A stretch of 5,139 nucleotides of DNA from Actinomycetota bacterium. Lineage in GTDB: Bacteria > Actinomycetota > Thermoleophilia > Gaiellales > Gaiellaceae. Of the stretch, positions 1 through 5,139 are shown in pieces. Location: the NCBI GenBank assembly GCA_003136795.1, contig PLDP01000189.1, positions 443-5,581 of the forward strand, given 5' to 3'. The stretch's first letter is position 1; every line of letters starts with the position of its first letter. The notes beneath the pieces are model-generated. The model was not told the DNA's origin. It made no database searches and saw only the letters and a list, made by a program, of their open reading frames with translations. The translations under genes were made by a program, and so were the position numbers.

Positions 1-764
1 AGGTTGAGATCGCCGGCGATCAGCTCGTGCAGGCCCGGCAGCGTCTTCACGGGCACGTTCTCTGCACGGCACGTCTCGACGATCTTCTGGCGCACACGCC
101 CCGGCGCCGAAGGGATGGCGATCAGCACCTCGTCCGGCTTGTTGTCGCGCAGCAGGTGCGCGAGATCGTCCGTGGTGCCGAGCACCCGAACGCCGTTGAT
201 GCGGTCACCACGTTTGCGCGGGTCGTCGTCGACGAAGCCGATCGGCGTGTAGTGCAGCTGCCGGTTGCGCTGCAGCTCACGCGCCGTCAGTTGGCCTGCG
301 TCGCCGGCGCCGACGATCAGCACCTCCTTGCCGTGCGCGACGAGGCCGGCGGGCGGCCGTTCGATCAGGGTGCGTGCGAGGAGCCGCGTACCGGCGACGA
401 ACGCGAGCAGCAGCAGGTAGTCGAGCGCTGCGACGCCCCGTGGGAGACGCGATGTGTCCGCGGGCGGGAACGCGTACAGGACGAGATACGTGATCGCCGA
501 GGCGACCGTGACACCACGGAACGCACCCCACATGTCGCGCGTCGAGACGTAGCGCCACCAGCGGTTGTAGAAGCCGAAGACGACGAACGTCGTGAGGTTG
601 ATCGCGACGACGAGCGAGACCACCTGCCAGTCGAGCAGGTGCCGGTAGAAGACCGGTATCGATTGGTCGAAGCGAAGGAAGAACGTGAGGCGCCACGCGG
701 CGACGATCAGGACCGCATCGAACGCAAGCTGCCAGACCCGGTGCCTATTGACCGGGAAGTGCAT
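1..764 (-). CDS. Membrane NDP-sugar 4,6-dehydratase, CapD/WbpM/PglF type (N-terminal part, cut by window edge)
   Basis: The gene begins at the ATG at 764-762 and stays open for 254 codons to the left edge, so the C-terminus is missing. Residues about 12-30, 46-66, 83-99 and 114-130 are hydrophobic and likely form four membrane segments. The first ends in LRFD (30-33), and the loop after the second has FYNRWWRYVSTRD (65-77), both typical of this family. A soluble Rossmann-like domain follows: VLIVGAGDAG (148-157) is the nucleotide-binding glycine loop, then GFVDDDP (176-182), GVRVLGTTDDL (191-201), IAIPSA (215-220) and KTLPGLHELIAGDLNL from 240 on. The last motif is characteristic of long dehydratases rather than WbaP-type phosphotransferases, which share the first two domains. 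Known members convert UDP-GlcNAc or a related sugar to a 4-keto-6-deoxy sugar at the inner membrane; the catalytic SDR domain would lie outside the window. The start shares one base with the aminotransferase stop (TGATG) and no Shine-Dalgarno is visible, so translation is probably coupled. Confidence 0.87.
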   Translation of the reverse strand, partial: MHFPVNRHRVWQLAFDAVLIVAAWRLTFFLRFDQSIPVFYRHLLDWQVVSLVVAINLTTFVVFGFYNRWWRYVSTRDMWGAFRGVTVASAITYLVLYAFPPADTSRLPRGVAALDYLLLLAFVAGTRLLARTLIERPPAGLVAHGKEVLIVGAGDAGQLTARELQRNRQLHYTPIGFVDDDPRKRGDRINGVRVLGTTDDLAHLLRDNKPDEVLIAIPSAPGRVRQKIVETCRAENVPVKTLPGLHELIAGDLN

Positions 765-1834
765 CAGGAGCGGACGAGCCCGGAAGCGCGCTTCAAGACG
801 GAGACGACCTCCGCCTGCTGCTCCTCGGTGATCCCGGCCCACAGCGGCAGGCAGAGATTCTCGCGCGACGCCTTCTCCGTCTCCGGGAAGTCGCCTTCGG
901 AGTAGCCGAGATAGCGCAGCGCGGGCTGCAGGTGCAGCGGCGGCTGGTAGTACACCGCGAAGCCGATGTCGGCCTCCTTCAGCGCGGCGGCGAGCCGGTC
1001 GCGCTCGGGCGAGCGGACGCAGTACATGTGGTAGACGTGGCCGGCTTCGTCGACTGGCGTCTCGACGAGCCCGTCGAGCAGCTCGGTGTAGCGCGCGGCC
1101 GCTTCGCGGCGCTGCTGGTTCCAGTCGTCGACGTGCCGCAGGAAGATGCGCAGGAACGACGCCTGCATTGCGTCGAGGCGCGAGTTGTAGCCGACGTAGA
1201 GGAACTCCTTCTTCGCGGCGGAGCCGTGGAAGCGCAGCATGCGGATGCGCTGCGCGAGCTCGGGATCGTTGACGGCGATGAGACCGCCGTCGCCGAGCGC
1301 GAAGAGGTTCTTCGTCGGGAAGAAGCTGAAGGTCGACGCGACGCTCGTCGCAATGCCGCCCGCGCCGAAGGCCTGTGCCGCGTCCTCGATCACGGGCAGT
1401 CCGAAGCCGCCGAAGTCGGGGGCCGGACGGCCGAAGAGGTGCACCGGCATGATCGCCTTGGTGCGGTCGGTGATCCTGCGCTCGACGTCGGCCGGGTCGA
1501 GATTGAGCGTGACCGGGTCGATCTCCGCGAACACCGGCGTGGCGCCGCGGCGCGCGATCGACTCCGCCGTCGCGTAGAAGGTGAACGTCGGGCAGATCAC
1601 CTCGTCGCCCGGGCCGATCTCCATCGCGTCCATGACGAGCACGAGCGCGTCGGTGCCGTTCGCGCAGCTGACGGAGTCCTGCGTGCCGAGGTGGGCGGCC
1701 GCCTCACGCTCGAACGCCTCGACCTCCGGCCCGAAGATGAACCGGCCGGTCTCGAGCGTGCGGGCGAAGGCTTCCTGAAGCTCCGGGATCAGCGGCGCGT
1801 ACTGCGCCTTGACGTCAACGTGAGGAATCGTCAT
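764..1834 (-). CDS. DegT/DnrJ/EryC1/StrS-family PLP-dependent sugar aminotransferase
   Basis: The 356-residue protein has the full fold-type I aminotransferase signature of nucleotide-sugar transaminases: GRFIFGPEVEAFE (30-42), CANGTDAL (57-64, cofactor phosphate contacts), PTFTFYATAE (82-91), IEDAAQAFGA (149-158; Asp151 faces the pyridine nitrogen), FSFFPTKNL (169-177; Lys175 is the expected PLP lysine), GDGG (181-184) and NSRLDAMQA (217-225). It would transfer an amino group, usually from glutamate, onto a keto nucleotide sugar in the cytoplasm. Overall wording is closer to WbpE-like 3-amino-forming enzymes than to PglE, so whether C3 or C4 is aminated is open. The segment before IEDAAQ and the one after it are shorter than in WbpE as I recall it. 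The ATG at 1834 is chosen because the family N-terminus (IPHVDVKAQY) begins there; upstream sequence in this frame is a shadow of the DedA gene. The start lies inside the DedA gene (20-nt overlap), with a weak GGGG stretch just upstream. Confidence 0.95.
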   Translation of the reverse strand: MTIPHVDVKAQYAPLIPELQEAFARTLETGRFIFGPEVEAFEREAAAHLGTQDSVSCANGTDALVLVMDAMEIGPGDEVICPTFTFYATAESIARRGATPVFAEIDPVTLNLDPADVERRITDRTKAIMPVHLFGRPAPDFGGFGLPVIEDAAQAFGAGGIATSVASTFSFFPTKNLFALGDGGLIAVNDPELAQRIRMLRFHGSAAKKEFLYVGYNSRLDAMQASFLRIFLRHVDDWNQQRREAAARYTELLDGLVETPVDEAGHVYHMYCVRSPERDRLAAALKEADIGFAVYYQPPLHLQPALRYLGYSEGDFPETEKASRENLCLPLWAGITEEQQAEVVSVLKRASGLVRS

Positions 1835-2453
1835 GAGGGGCCCCAATGGTAGCCGCGCGGCGGCGCCGAAGGACCAGGTACGCCACGGCCAGCACGATCC
1901 CTGCGACGACCGCGTAGTCCACGTAGCGCAGGTCGTGGCTCGCCCGGCTCCAGTTCGACCCGACCGCCCACCCGATCCCGGCCACCGCGGCGCAGAAGAC
2001 GGTGCACCCGAGCGTCGCGAGCGGCAGCATCCGGCGCAGCGGCCATTCGAAGACGCCGGCCGGCAGCGCGACGAACGACCGCACGAACGGGGTGGCGAAG
2101 CCGAGCGGCACCGCGACGGCGCCGAAGTGGTCGAACCAGCGCTCGGCCCGCGCCACACGCTGCGGGGTCGCGTGCAGCCAGCGGCCGTGGCGCTCGAGCA
2201 GCGGATGCCCGCCGTAGAAGCCGATTGCCCAGCCGACGGCGGCGCCGAGCACGTTCGCAACCACACCGACGACCACGACCGCGAGGTAGGCGTGCAAGCC
2301 GGGCTTGAAGTGCGCGATGTGCCCGGCGAGCGCACCCGATGCGAGCGCGCCGCCGTAGACCATCGTCAGCTCGCTCGCCGCCGGCAGGATCGCCGCGACG
2401 AACATCAGGATGAACACGGCGAGCAGCCCGTGGTTGCCGACGAACGACGTCAC
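1815..2453 (-). CDS. DedA-family integral membrane protein (VTT/SNARE-associated domain)
   Basis: The 212-residue protein has hydrophobic segments at about 10-25, 53-78, 111-135, 142-166 and 179-197, ending in a basic patch RRRR (196-199) that predicts a cytoplasmic tail. Family features are the re-entrant-loop acidic motif LPAASEL (23-29... Glu29), FYGGHPLLERHGRWL (79-93), the ERWFDHFG stretch (104-111), and PFVRSFVALPAGV (122-134), followed by GCTVF and GIGWAVG. DedA proteins are lipid or ion translocases of the cytoplasmic membrane; some members move undecaprenyl phosphate, others phosphatidylethanolamine. The position between a secreted glycosidase-like gene and sugar-nucleotide genes favours a role in lipid carrier recycling, which is inference. 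The arginine normally found six residues before Arg125 (RFxPxxR) is Phe119 here. The start is GTG at 2453, three sense codons after the in-frame TAG of the upstream gene; ribosome-binding sequence is weak (AGAG), so reinitiation is likely. The gene ends inside the aminotransferase gene. Confidence 0.9.
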   Translation of the reverse strand: MTSFVGNHGLLAVFILMFVAAILPAASELTMVYGGALASGALAGHIAHFKPGLHAYLAVVVVGVVANVLGAAVGWAIGFYGGHPLLERHGRWLHATPQRVARAERWFDHFGAVAVPLGFATPFVRSFVALPAGVFEWPLRRMLPLATLGCTVFCAAVAGIGWAVGSNWSRASHDLRYVDYAVVAGIVLAVAYLVLRRRRAATIGAPHDDSSR

Positions 2454-2462
2454 CGGACGACT

Positions 2463-4163
2463 CTAACCAGTACGCCTGAACGAGAACGGCACTGAGAGAT
2501 CGGACGTGCCGACCGAGCTCGTGACGAAGACGTGCGCGACGTAGCTGCCGCCGTAGGCGCGGGTGCCGTGCGGCAGGCGCCCGTCCCAGACGACGGACTG
2601 CGCGCCGGCCTGCAGGCTCACCGGCGCGACCTCGCGGACGAGCACGCCGGTCGGCGTCTCGATGCGGAGCTTCACGGTGGCCGGCCGCGAGAGCGTGAAC
2701 CGGATCGCGGCGGTGCCGCGCGCGAGCTTCGGCGCGCTGAGCCCGCGCAACGTCGTGTCGTAGCGGAACGCGCGGTCGATCGTCGAGGTGCGCTTCAGGT
2801 CGTCGGTCGCCGTCACGTTCCAGTGCCACGTGCCTTCCTGGTCGAACGTCGAGTACGTGAACGAGTACGACCCCGGGTCGTGCTGCACGCCCGCCTCGAG
2901 CACGCGCGGTTGCAGGTCGGGGCCGATCAGCTCCGCGGTCACGAGCGACGGGCGGACGATCTTGTACGAGAGCTGCTCCTGCGTCTTCCCGGCCTCGCCG
3001 GTGAGGAGCGGCAAGGGCAGCGGCGGCGCGTAGACGCCGAAGTACTGCACGAGCAGCGCCTCCTTGACGGCGCGCTCGCTGCCCGGATTGCTCGGCTTGT
3101 TCAGAAGCTGCCCGTCGAAGGCGACGGTCACGTCCGGGCCGGATTCGACCGCCGAGGCGGTGACGGCGCCGAGGCGCACCATCGTCTGCGCCAGCTCGAA
3201 GCTCGTGAGCCCGACGCTGTAGCCGGGCTGGTCACCGTCGACGGCGACGAGGATGATGCGGCCGTCGGCGAGCTGGCCGATGCCTGCGCGCGGTGAGCGC
3301 GCGGCGATCTGGTCGTTCGTGAAGTCCTCGCCGGAGCGGAAGATCGCCGCGGAGTTCCGCACGAGAATCGGACCGCCGCCGAGCGCCGAGACCATCCCGG
3401 TCCACGCGGGTTGCAGGATCAACCGGGTCGTGATCGGGGTGCCCAACGGCGCCTCGGCCTTGAGCGCGGCGGCGAGGGAGCCGGTCGCCTGGAGGATCGC
3501 GCCGCCTGCTGGGATCGTCTCGCCGCCGTTCGCGCCCACCGCGCTGACGGCGGCGGAGAGATCGACGTTCGGCGTGGTCGCGGGAAACGGGTCGAGCACC
3601 GCTTCGGCGGAGCCGGGAATCGCCGGGACCTTCGCACCGTACGCGGGCGTGAAGAGCACGACCTCACCCTGGGTGGGCACCTGGTTGAACCCGTTGAGCG
3701 GCCGCCGCTGTCCCGTGCCCCGCCACGTCCCGAAGAACTTCACGCGGTCGACGTGGAGCGCACCCGCGGCGTCAACCCCGATCGACGATCGTGTTCCCAC
3801 CGGCGGGTGCTCGAGCACGCCGCCCGACATGAACACGCCGGCCGGGTGCCCGTCGGTCGCGCTGAAGAGATCGCCGTTGATGCCCGCGACCGTCGCCTGG
3901 GCCGAGACGTCCTTCTCCATCTGCGTCACCTTCTCGCGGCCGCCCACCATCGTCCCGCGGGCGAGCACCGGCGCCAGTTGGTAGAGGCCGTTCTGGTCGC
4001 CCGGCCTCGGCGCGGTGAGCACATGCAGGACGACGGCGCCGTGCGGCGTGAACTCGACGGTCTTCTCGTAGGTGAGGCCTGGCAGAAGCGGCGTGCCCTG
4101 CGCGTGCGCGGGCGCTGCGAACGCCGCCGCCAGCACAACGAGTGTCGAGAAACGGCGCAACAT
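2463..4163 (-). CDS. Secreted phosphodiester glycosidase family (NAGPA-type) protein with C-terminal Ig-like repeats
   Basis: The 566-residue precursor begins with a signal peptide: LRR, a hydrophobic core (about 7-17) and AHA|Q cleavage near residue 21. This sets the start at the ATG at 4163; the frame is open to 4241 but the extra 26 residues are hydrophilic and would bury the signal. The NAGPA domain spans about 85-380, with INGDLFS (95-101), HPAGVFM (106-112), GGGPILV (262-268), SPRAGIG (290-296), DGRIILVAVDGD (300-311), VGLTSFELA (317-325) and LNKPSNPGSER (354-364). Family members hydrolyse sugar-1-phosphodiester links, as the lysosomal uncovering enzyme does. Two beta-rich Ig-like modules follow at about 395-470 and 475-563; the second has the FlgD-like pattern VVWDGR...GGSYVAHV (524-545). 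The strongly conserved DGGGS active-site motif is VESGPD here (339-344), so catalysis is uncertain. Its substrate is not evident; being first in an operon with sugar-nucleotide genes suggests a cell-surface or extracellular glycan. Confidence 0.88.
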   Translation of the reverse strand: MLRRFSTLVVLAAAFAAPAHAQGTPLLPGLTYEKTVEFTPHGAVVLHVLTAPRPGDQNGLYQLAPVLARGTMVGGREKVTQMEKDVSAQATVAGINGDLFSATDGHPAGVFMSGGVLEHPPVGTRSSIGVDAAGALHVDRVKFFGTWRGTGQRRPLNGFNQVPTQGEVVLFTPAYGAKVPAIPGSAEAVLDPFPATTPNVDLSAAVSAVGANGGETIPAGGAILQATGSLAAALKAEAPLGTPITTRLILQPAWTGMVSALGGGPILVRNSAAIFRSGEDFTNDQIAARSPRAGIGQLADGRIILVAVDGDQPGYSVGLTSFELAQTMVRLGAVTASAVESGPDVTVAFDGQLLNKPSNPGSERAVKEALLVQYFGVYAPPLPLPLLTGEAGKTQEQLSYKIVRPSLVTAELIGPDLQPRVLEAGVQHDPGSYSFTYSTFDQEGTWHWNVTATDDLKRTSTIDRAFRYDTTLRGLSAPKLARGTAAIRFTLSRPATVKLRIETPTGVLVREVAPVSLQAGAQSVVWDGRLPHGTRAYGGSYVAHVFVTSSVGTSDLSVPFSFRRTG

Positions 4164-4294
4164 GACCCCGGACGAGGGTAGCCCAGGCGGGGGAAGGCGG
4201 AGCTTTACCTCCGTTTTACGTTGCTCTTGCGGGCAGCGCACGACCCGCCACGAAGGTGTGAGTAATCGATCTCAGCACGAACTGGAGGAATTCC
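4164..4294. promoter_or_regulatory. Divergent intergenic region, presumed to hold both promoters
   Basis: These 131 bp separate the leftward operon from the rightward secreted-protein gene, so both promoters should lie here. I see no convincing paired -35/-10 for either direction. Weak -10-like (TANNNT) candidates are TACGTT at 4217-4222 on the plus strand and TACCCT, reading 4180-4175, on the minus strand; the latter lies only 11 nt before the glycosidase ATG and would give a nearly leaderless transcript. The middle also carries a direct repeat of TTTAC (4204-4208 and 4215-4219) spaced by 11 bp, and a short inverted repeat, CGGAG and CTCCG (4198-4202 and 4209-4213). The region is locally richer in T and A than its surroundings, as expected for a promoter, but the assignments are guesses. 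Confidence 0.45.
4284..4288 (+). promoter_or_regulatory. Shine-Dalgarno site (GGAGG) of the plus-strand secreted-protein gene
   Basis: GGAGG lies 6 nt before the ATG at 4295, a near-ideal match and spacing. It is much stronger than any ribosome-binding sequence in front of the four leftward genes, and it fixes the start, which also begins a good signal peptide. It suggests efficient translation of this product. Confidence 0.85.
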
Positions 4295-5098
4295 ATGCGT
4301 AAGTTGACGTACCTTGCCGCGCTGCTCGTCGCACTCGTTGCGACCGGGTATGCAGTGGCTGACGGGATCGGGGGCGCGAAGAGTGCGAACGCGGTCGCCG
4401 GCACGTTCACGGCAACCGGCTCCAGCACATCGAGCCGTACGTGCACCACGACTGATGGCAAGACCGTCGTCGTCACGAACGGCAAGTACACCGGAGCCGC
4501 GGCGGGCGATCCGGACCTGACGGGAGCGATCACCCTGAGCGCTCGCAGCGTCATCAACACCACCGACGAGGTCGGCGTCGTGAGCGGTTCGCTCAAGATC
4601 GCCCAGACGTCCGGTGGCAACACCTCCGCGAACTACACCGCGGTCTATGACAACGGCTCGATCGCCGGTCTGGCGAACGGGCGCGCACACCAGCCTTCCG
4701 CCAACCTCGTTGCGAACCTGTCGGCCACCTTTGCGGCCGCATCGGGCTTCACGAGCGGCAAGCTCGGCGGCGGCACCTCCGGCGGCTCAGCCGTCGAGGT
4801 CGGCGGCACGTCCTGCAAGCCGTCGGGCACGACTCACGAAACCAGCCAGGCACACGGCACGATCTCGGCGCTTTCGACCGACTCGATCACGGTCGCCGGC
4901 CTGACTTGCGCGATTCCGTCGGCTCAGTCGGCCGACGTGAACAGCAAGTACAAGACGGGCGACACCGTCCAGATCCGCTGCTCGCTCACGAGTGGCGTGA
5001 ACACGCTGACGGCGATCGGCGGCAAGAACATGAAGAACGCCGGTAACGCGCAGAAGGACACCGCCAAGGCGGGCGTCCGCAAGTCGCACCACCGCTAG
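4295..5098 (+). CDS. Secreted protein of unknown function, four cysteines, basic C-terminal tail
   Basis: I do not recognise a named family. The 267-residue precursor starts with MRKLTY, a hydrophobic core (about 6-19) and a probable signal peptidase site near AVA|D (20-23). The mature chain is dominated by Gly, Ala, Ser and Thr with alternating polar/hydrophobic stretches, suggesting beta-sheet. Residues about 35-145 look like one beta domain: CTTTDGKTVVVTNGKYTG (50-67), DPDLTGAITL (72-81), NTTDEVGVVSG (88-98), YTAVYDNGSIAGL (114-126). A Gly/Ser linker (155-165) leads to a second part, GTISALSTDSITVAGLTC (188-205) through GDTVQIRCSL (222-231), resembling small OB-like DUF5666 modules; this resemblance is from memory and weak. 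The only cysteines are 50, 174, 205 and 229, an even number compatible with two disulfides. The tail from 244 is rich in Lys, Arg and His (KNMKNAG...RKSHHR), which could bind an anionic polymer. It has its own ribosome-binding site and hairpin terminator, so it is probably monocistronic. Confidence 0.85.
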   Translation: MRKLTYLAALLVALVATGYAVADGIGGAKSANAVAGTFTATGSSTSSRTCTTTDGKTVVVTNGKYTGAAAGDPDLTGAITLSARSVINTTDEVGVVSGSLKIAQTSGGNTSANYTAVYDNGSIAGLANGRAHQPSANLVANLSATFAAASGFTSGKLGGGTSGGSAVEVGGTSCKPSGTTHETSQAHGTISALSTDSITVAGLTCAIPSAQSADVNSKYKTGDTVQIRCSLTSGVNTLTAIGGKNMKNAGNAQKDTAKAGVRKSHHR

Positions 5099-5107
5099 GG
5101 ATTCTCG

Positions 5108-5137
5108 GCGGCGCGCCGGCCAGAGCCGGCGCGCCGC
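5108..5137 (+). terminator. Strong GC hairpin, probable transcription terminator
   Basis: Arms 5108-5120 and 5125-5137 are perfectly complementary over 13 bp, all G or C, with the 4-nt loop CAGA. The hairpin starts 9 nt after the TAG stop at 5096-5098. The window ends two bases after the stem, so a U-tract cannot be judged; what is visible (AA) is not one. Many high-GC actinobacterial terminators lack a clear U-tract. Each arm contains the self-complementary 8-mer GGCGCGCC, so other pairings are possible. The hairpin could equally serve a gene converging from the right. Confidence 0.75.
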
Positions 5138-5139
5138 AA

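Noticed and set aside
1..764. Reading the partial gene as a WbaP-type polyprenyl glycosylphosphotransferase
   Set aside because: The membrane and Rossmann parts are shared, but the IAIPSA and LPGLHELIAGDLNL motifs fit CapD/WbpM dehydratases better; the missing C-terminus would settle it.
27..905. Long plus-strand open frame (292 codons) over the dehydratase and the end of the aminotransferase gene
   Set aside because: Its translation is Arg/Asp/Glu-rich low-complexity sequence typical of antisense frames in high-GC coding DNA; the minus strand holds family-specific motifs throughout.
1837..1844. GGGGCCCC palindrome just before the aminotransferase start
   Set aside because: Eight GC bases in a high-GC genome within coding DNA of DedA; the palindrome itself is not significant.
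932..1852. Long plus-strand open frame (306 codons) antisense to the aminotransferase
   Set aside because: Charged, repetitive composition with no domain pattern; the opposite strand encodes an intact aminotransferase.
1835..2335. N-terminal extension of the aminotransferase frame by 167 residues
   Set aside because: The extension is Ser/Arg/Cys-rich with no fold pattern and lies within the DedA gene; the family N-terminus starts at the ATG at 1834.
1831..2829. 332-codon minus-strand open frame spanning DedA and the end of the glycosidase-like gene
   Set aside because: Arg/Ala-rich shadow frame; DedA and the glycosidase-like C-terminal domain occupy another frame with recognisable motifs.
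4164..4241. Upstream ATG at 4241 for the glycosidase-like protein
   Set aside because: It would add 26 mostly polar residues before a clear signal peptide and use up much of the divergent promoter region.
4205..4690. Minus-strand open frames (161 and 135 codons) antisense to the secreted-protein gene
   Set aside because: No domain pattern, and the plus strand has an ideal ribosome-binding site, signal peptide and downstream hairpin.
1..5139. CRISPR arrays, tRNA or rRNA genes, insertion sequences, attachment sites
   Set aside because: No regularly spaced repeats, cloverleaf sequences, transposase motifs or flanking inverted repeats were seen.

Overview
The window is a high-GC bacterial segment with no mobile element, RNA gene or CRISPR array that I can see. 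Codon use with G or C in third positions, frequent long open frames antisense to real genes, and the style of the proteins suggest an actinobacterium. A Thermoleophilia/Gaiellales-like lineage is my best guess. This is inferred from general resemblance, not from a marker gene.

Layout: four genes on the minus strand read leftward from about 4163 to beyond position 1, packed as an operon. In transcription order they are (1) a secreted phosphodiester glycosidase (NAGPA-type) protein with C-terminal Ig-like/FlgD-like repeats, 4163 to 2463; (2) a DedA-family membrane protein, 2453 to 1815, starting 9 nt after gene 1 stops; (3) a PLP-dependent DegT/DnrJ/EryC1 sugar aminotransferase, 1834 to 764, overlapping DedA by 20 nt; (4) the N-terminal 254 residues of a CapD/WbpM/PglF-type membrane NDP-sugar 4,6-dehydratase, 764 to the left edge, overlapping gene 3 by one base (TGATG). 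A 131-bp divergent intergenic region (4164-4294) separates this operon from a single plus-strand gene, 4295-5098. That gene encodes a secreted small-residue-rich protein of unknown function, preceded by a textbook Shine-Dalgarno and followed by a perfect 13-bp GC hairpin.

How they fit together: the dehydratase and aminotransferase look like two consecutive steps making an amino-deoxy nucleotide sugar for a surface glycan. DedA proteins include lipid-carrier translocases, so the DedA gene may serve undecaprenyl-phosphate recycling for the same glycan. The exported phosphodiester glycosidase-like protein would act outside the membrane. The rest of the pathway (acetyltransferase, initiating sugar transferase, glycosyltransferases) would be expected left of the window. 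This is ordinary envelope-glycan biology rather than a clearly new system. The points most worth a second look are the degenerate active-site motif in the glycosidase, a substituted conserved arginine in DedA, the compacted aminotransferase, and the uncharacterised four-cysteine secreted protein.
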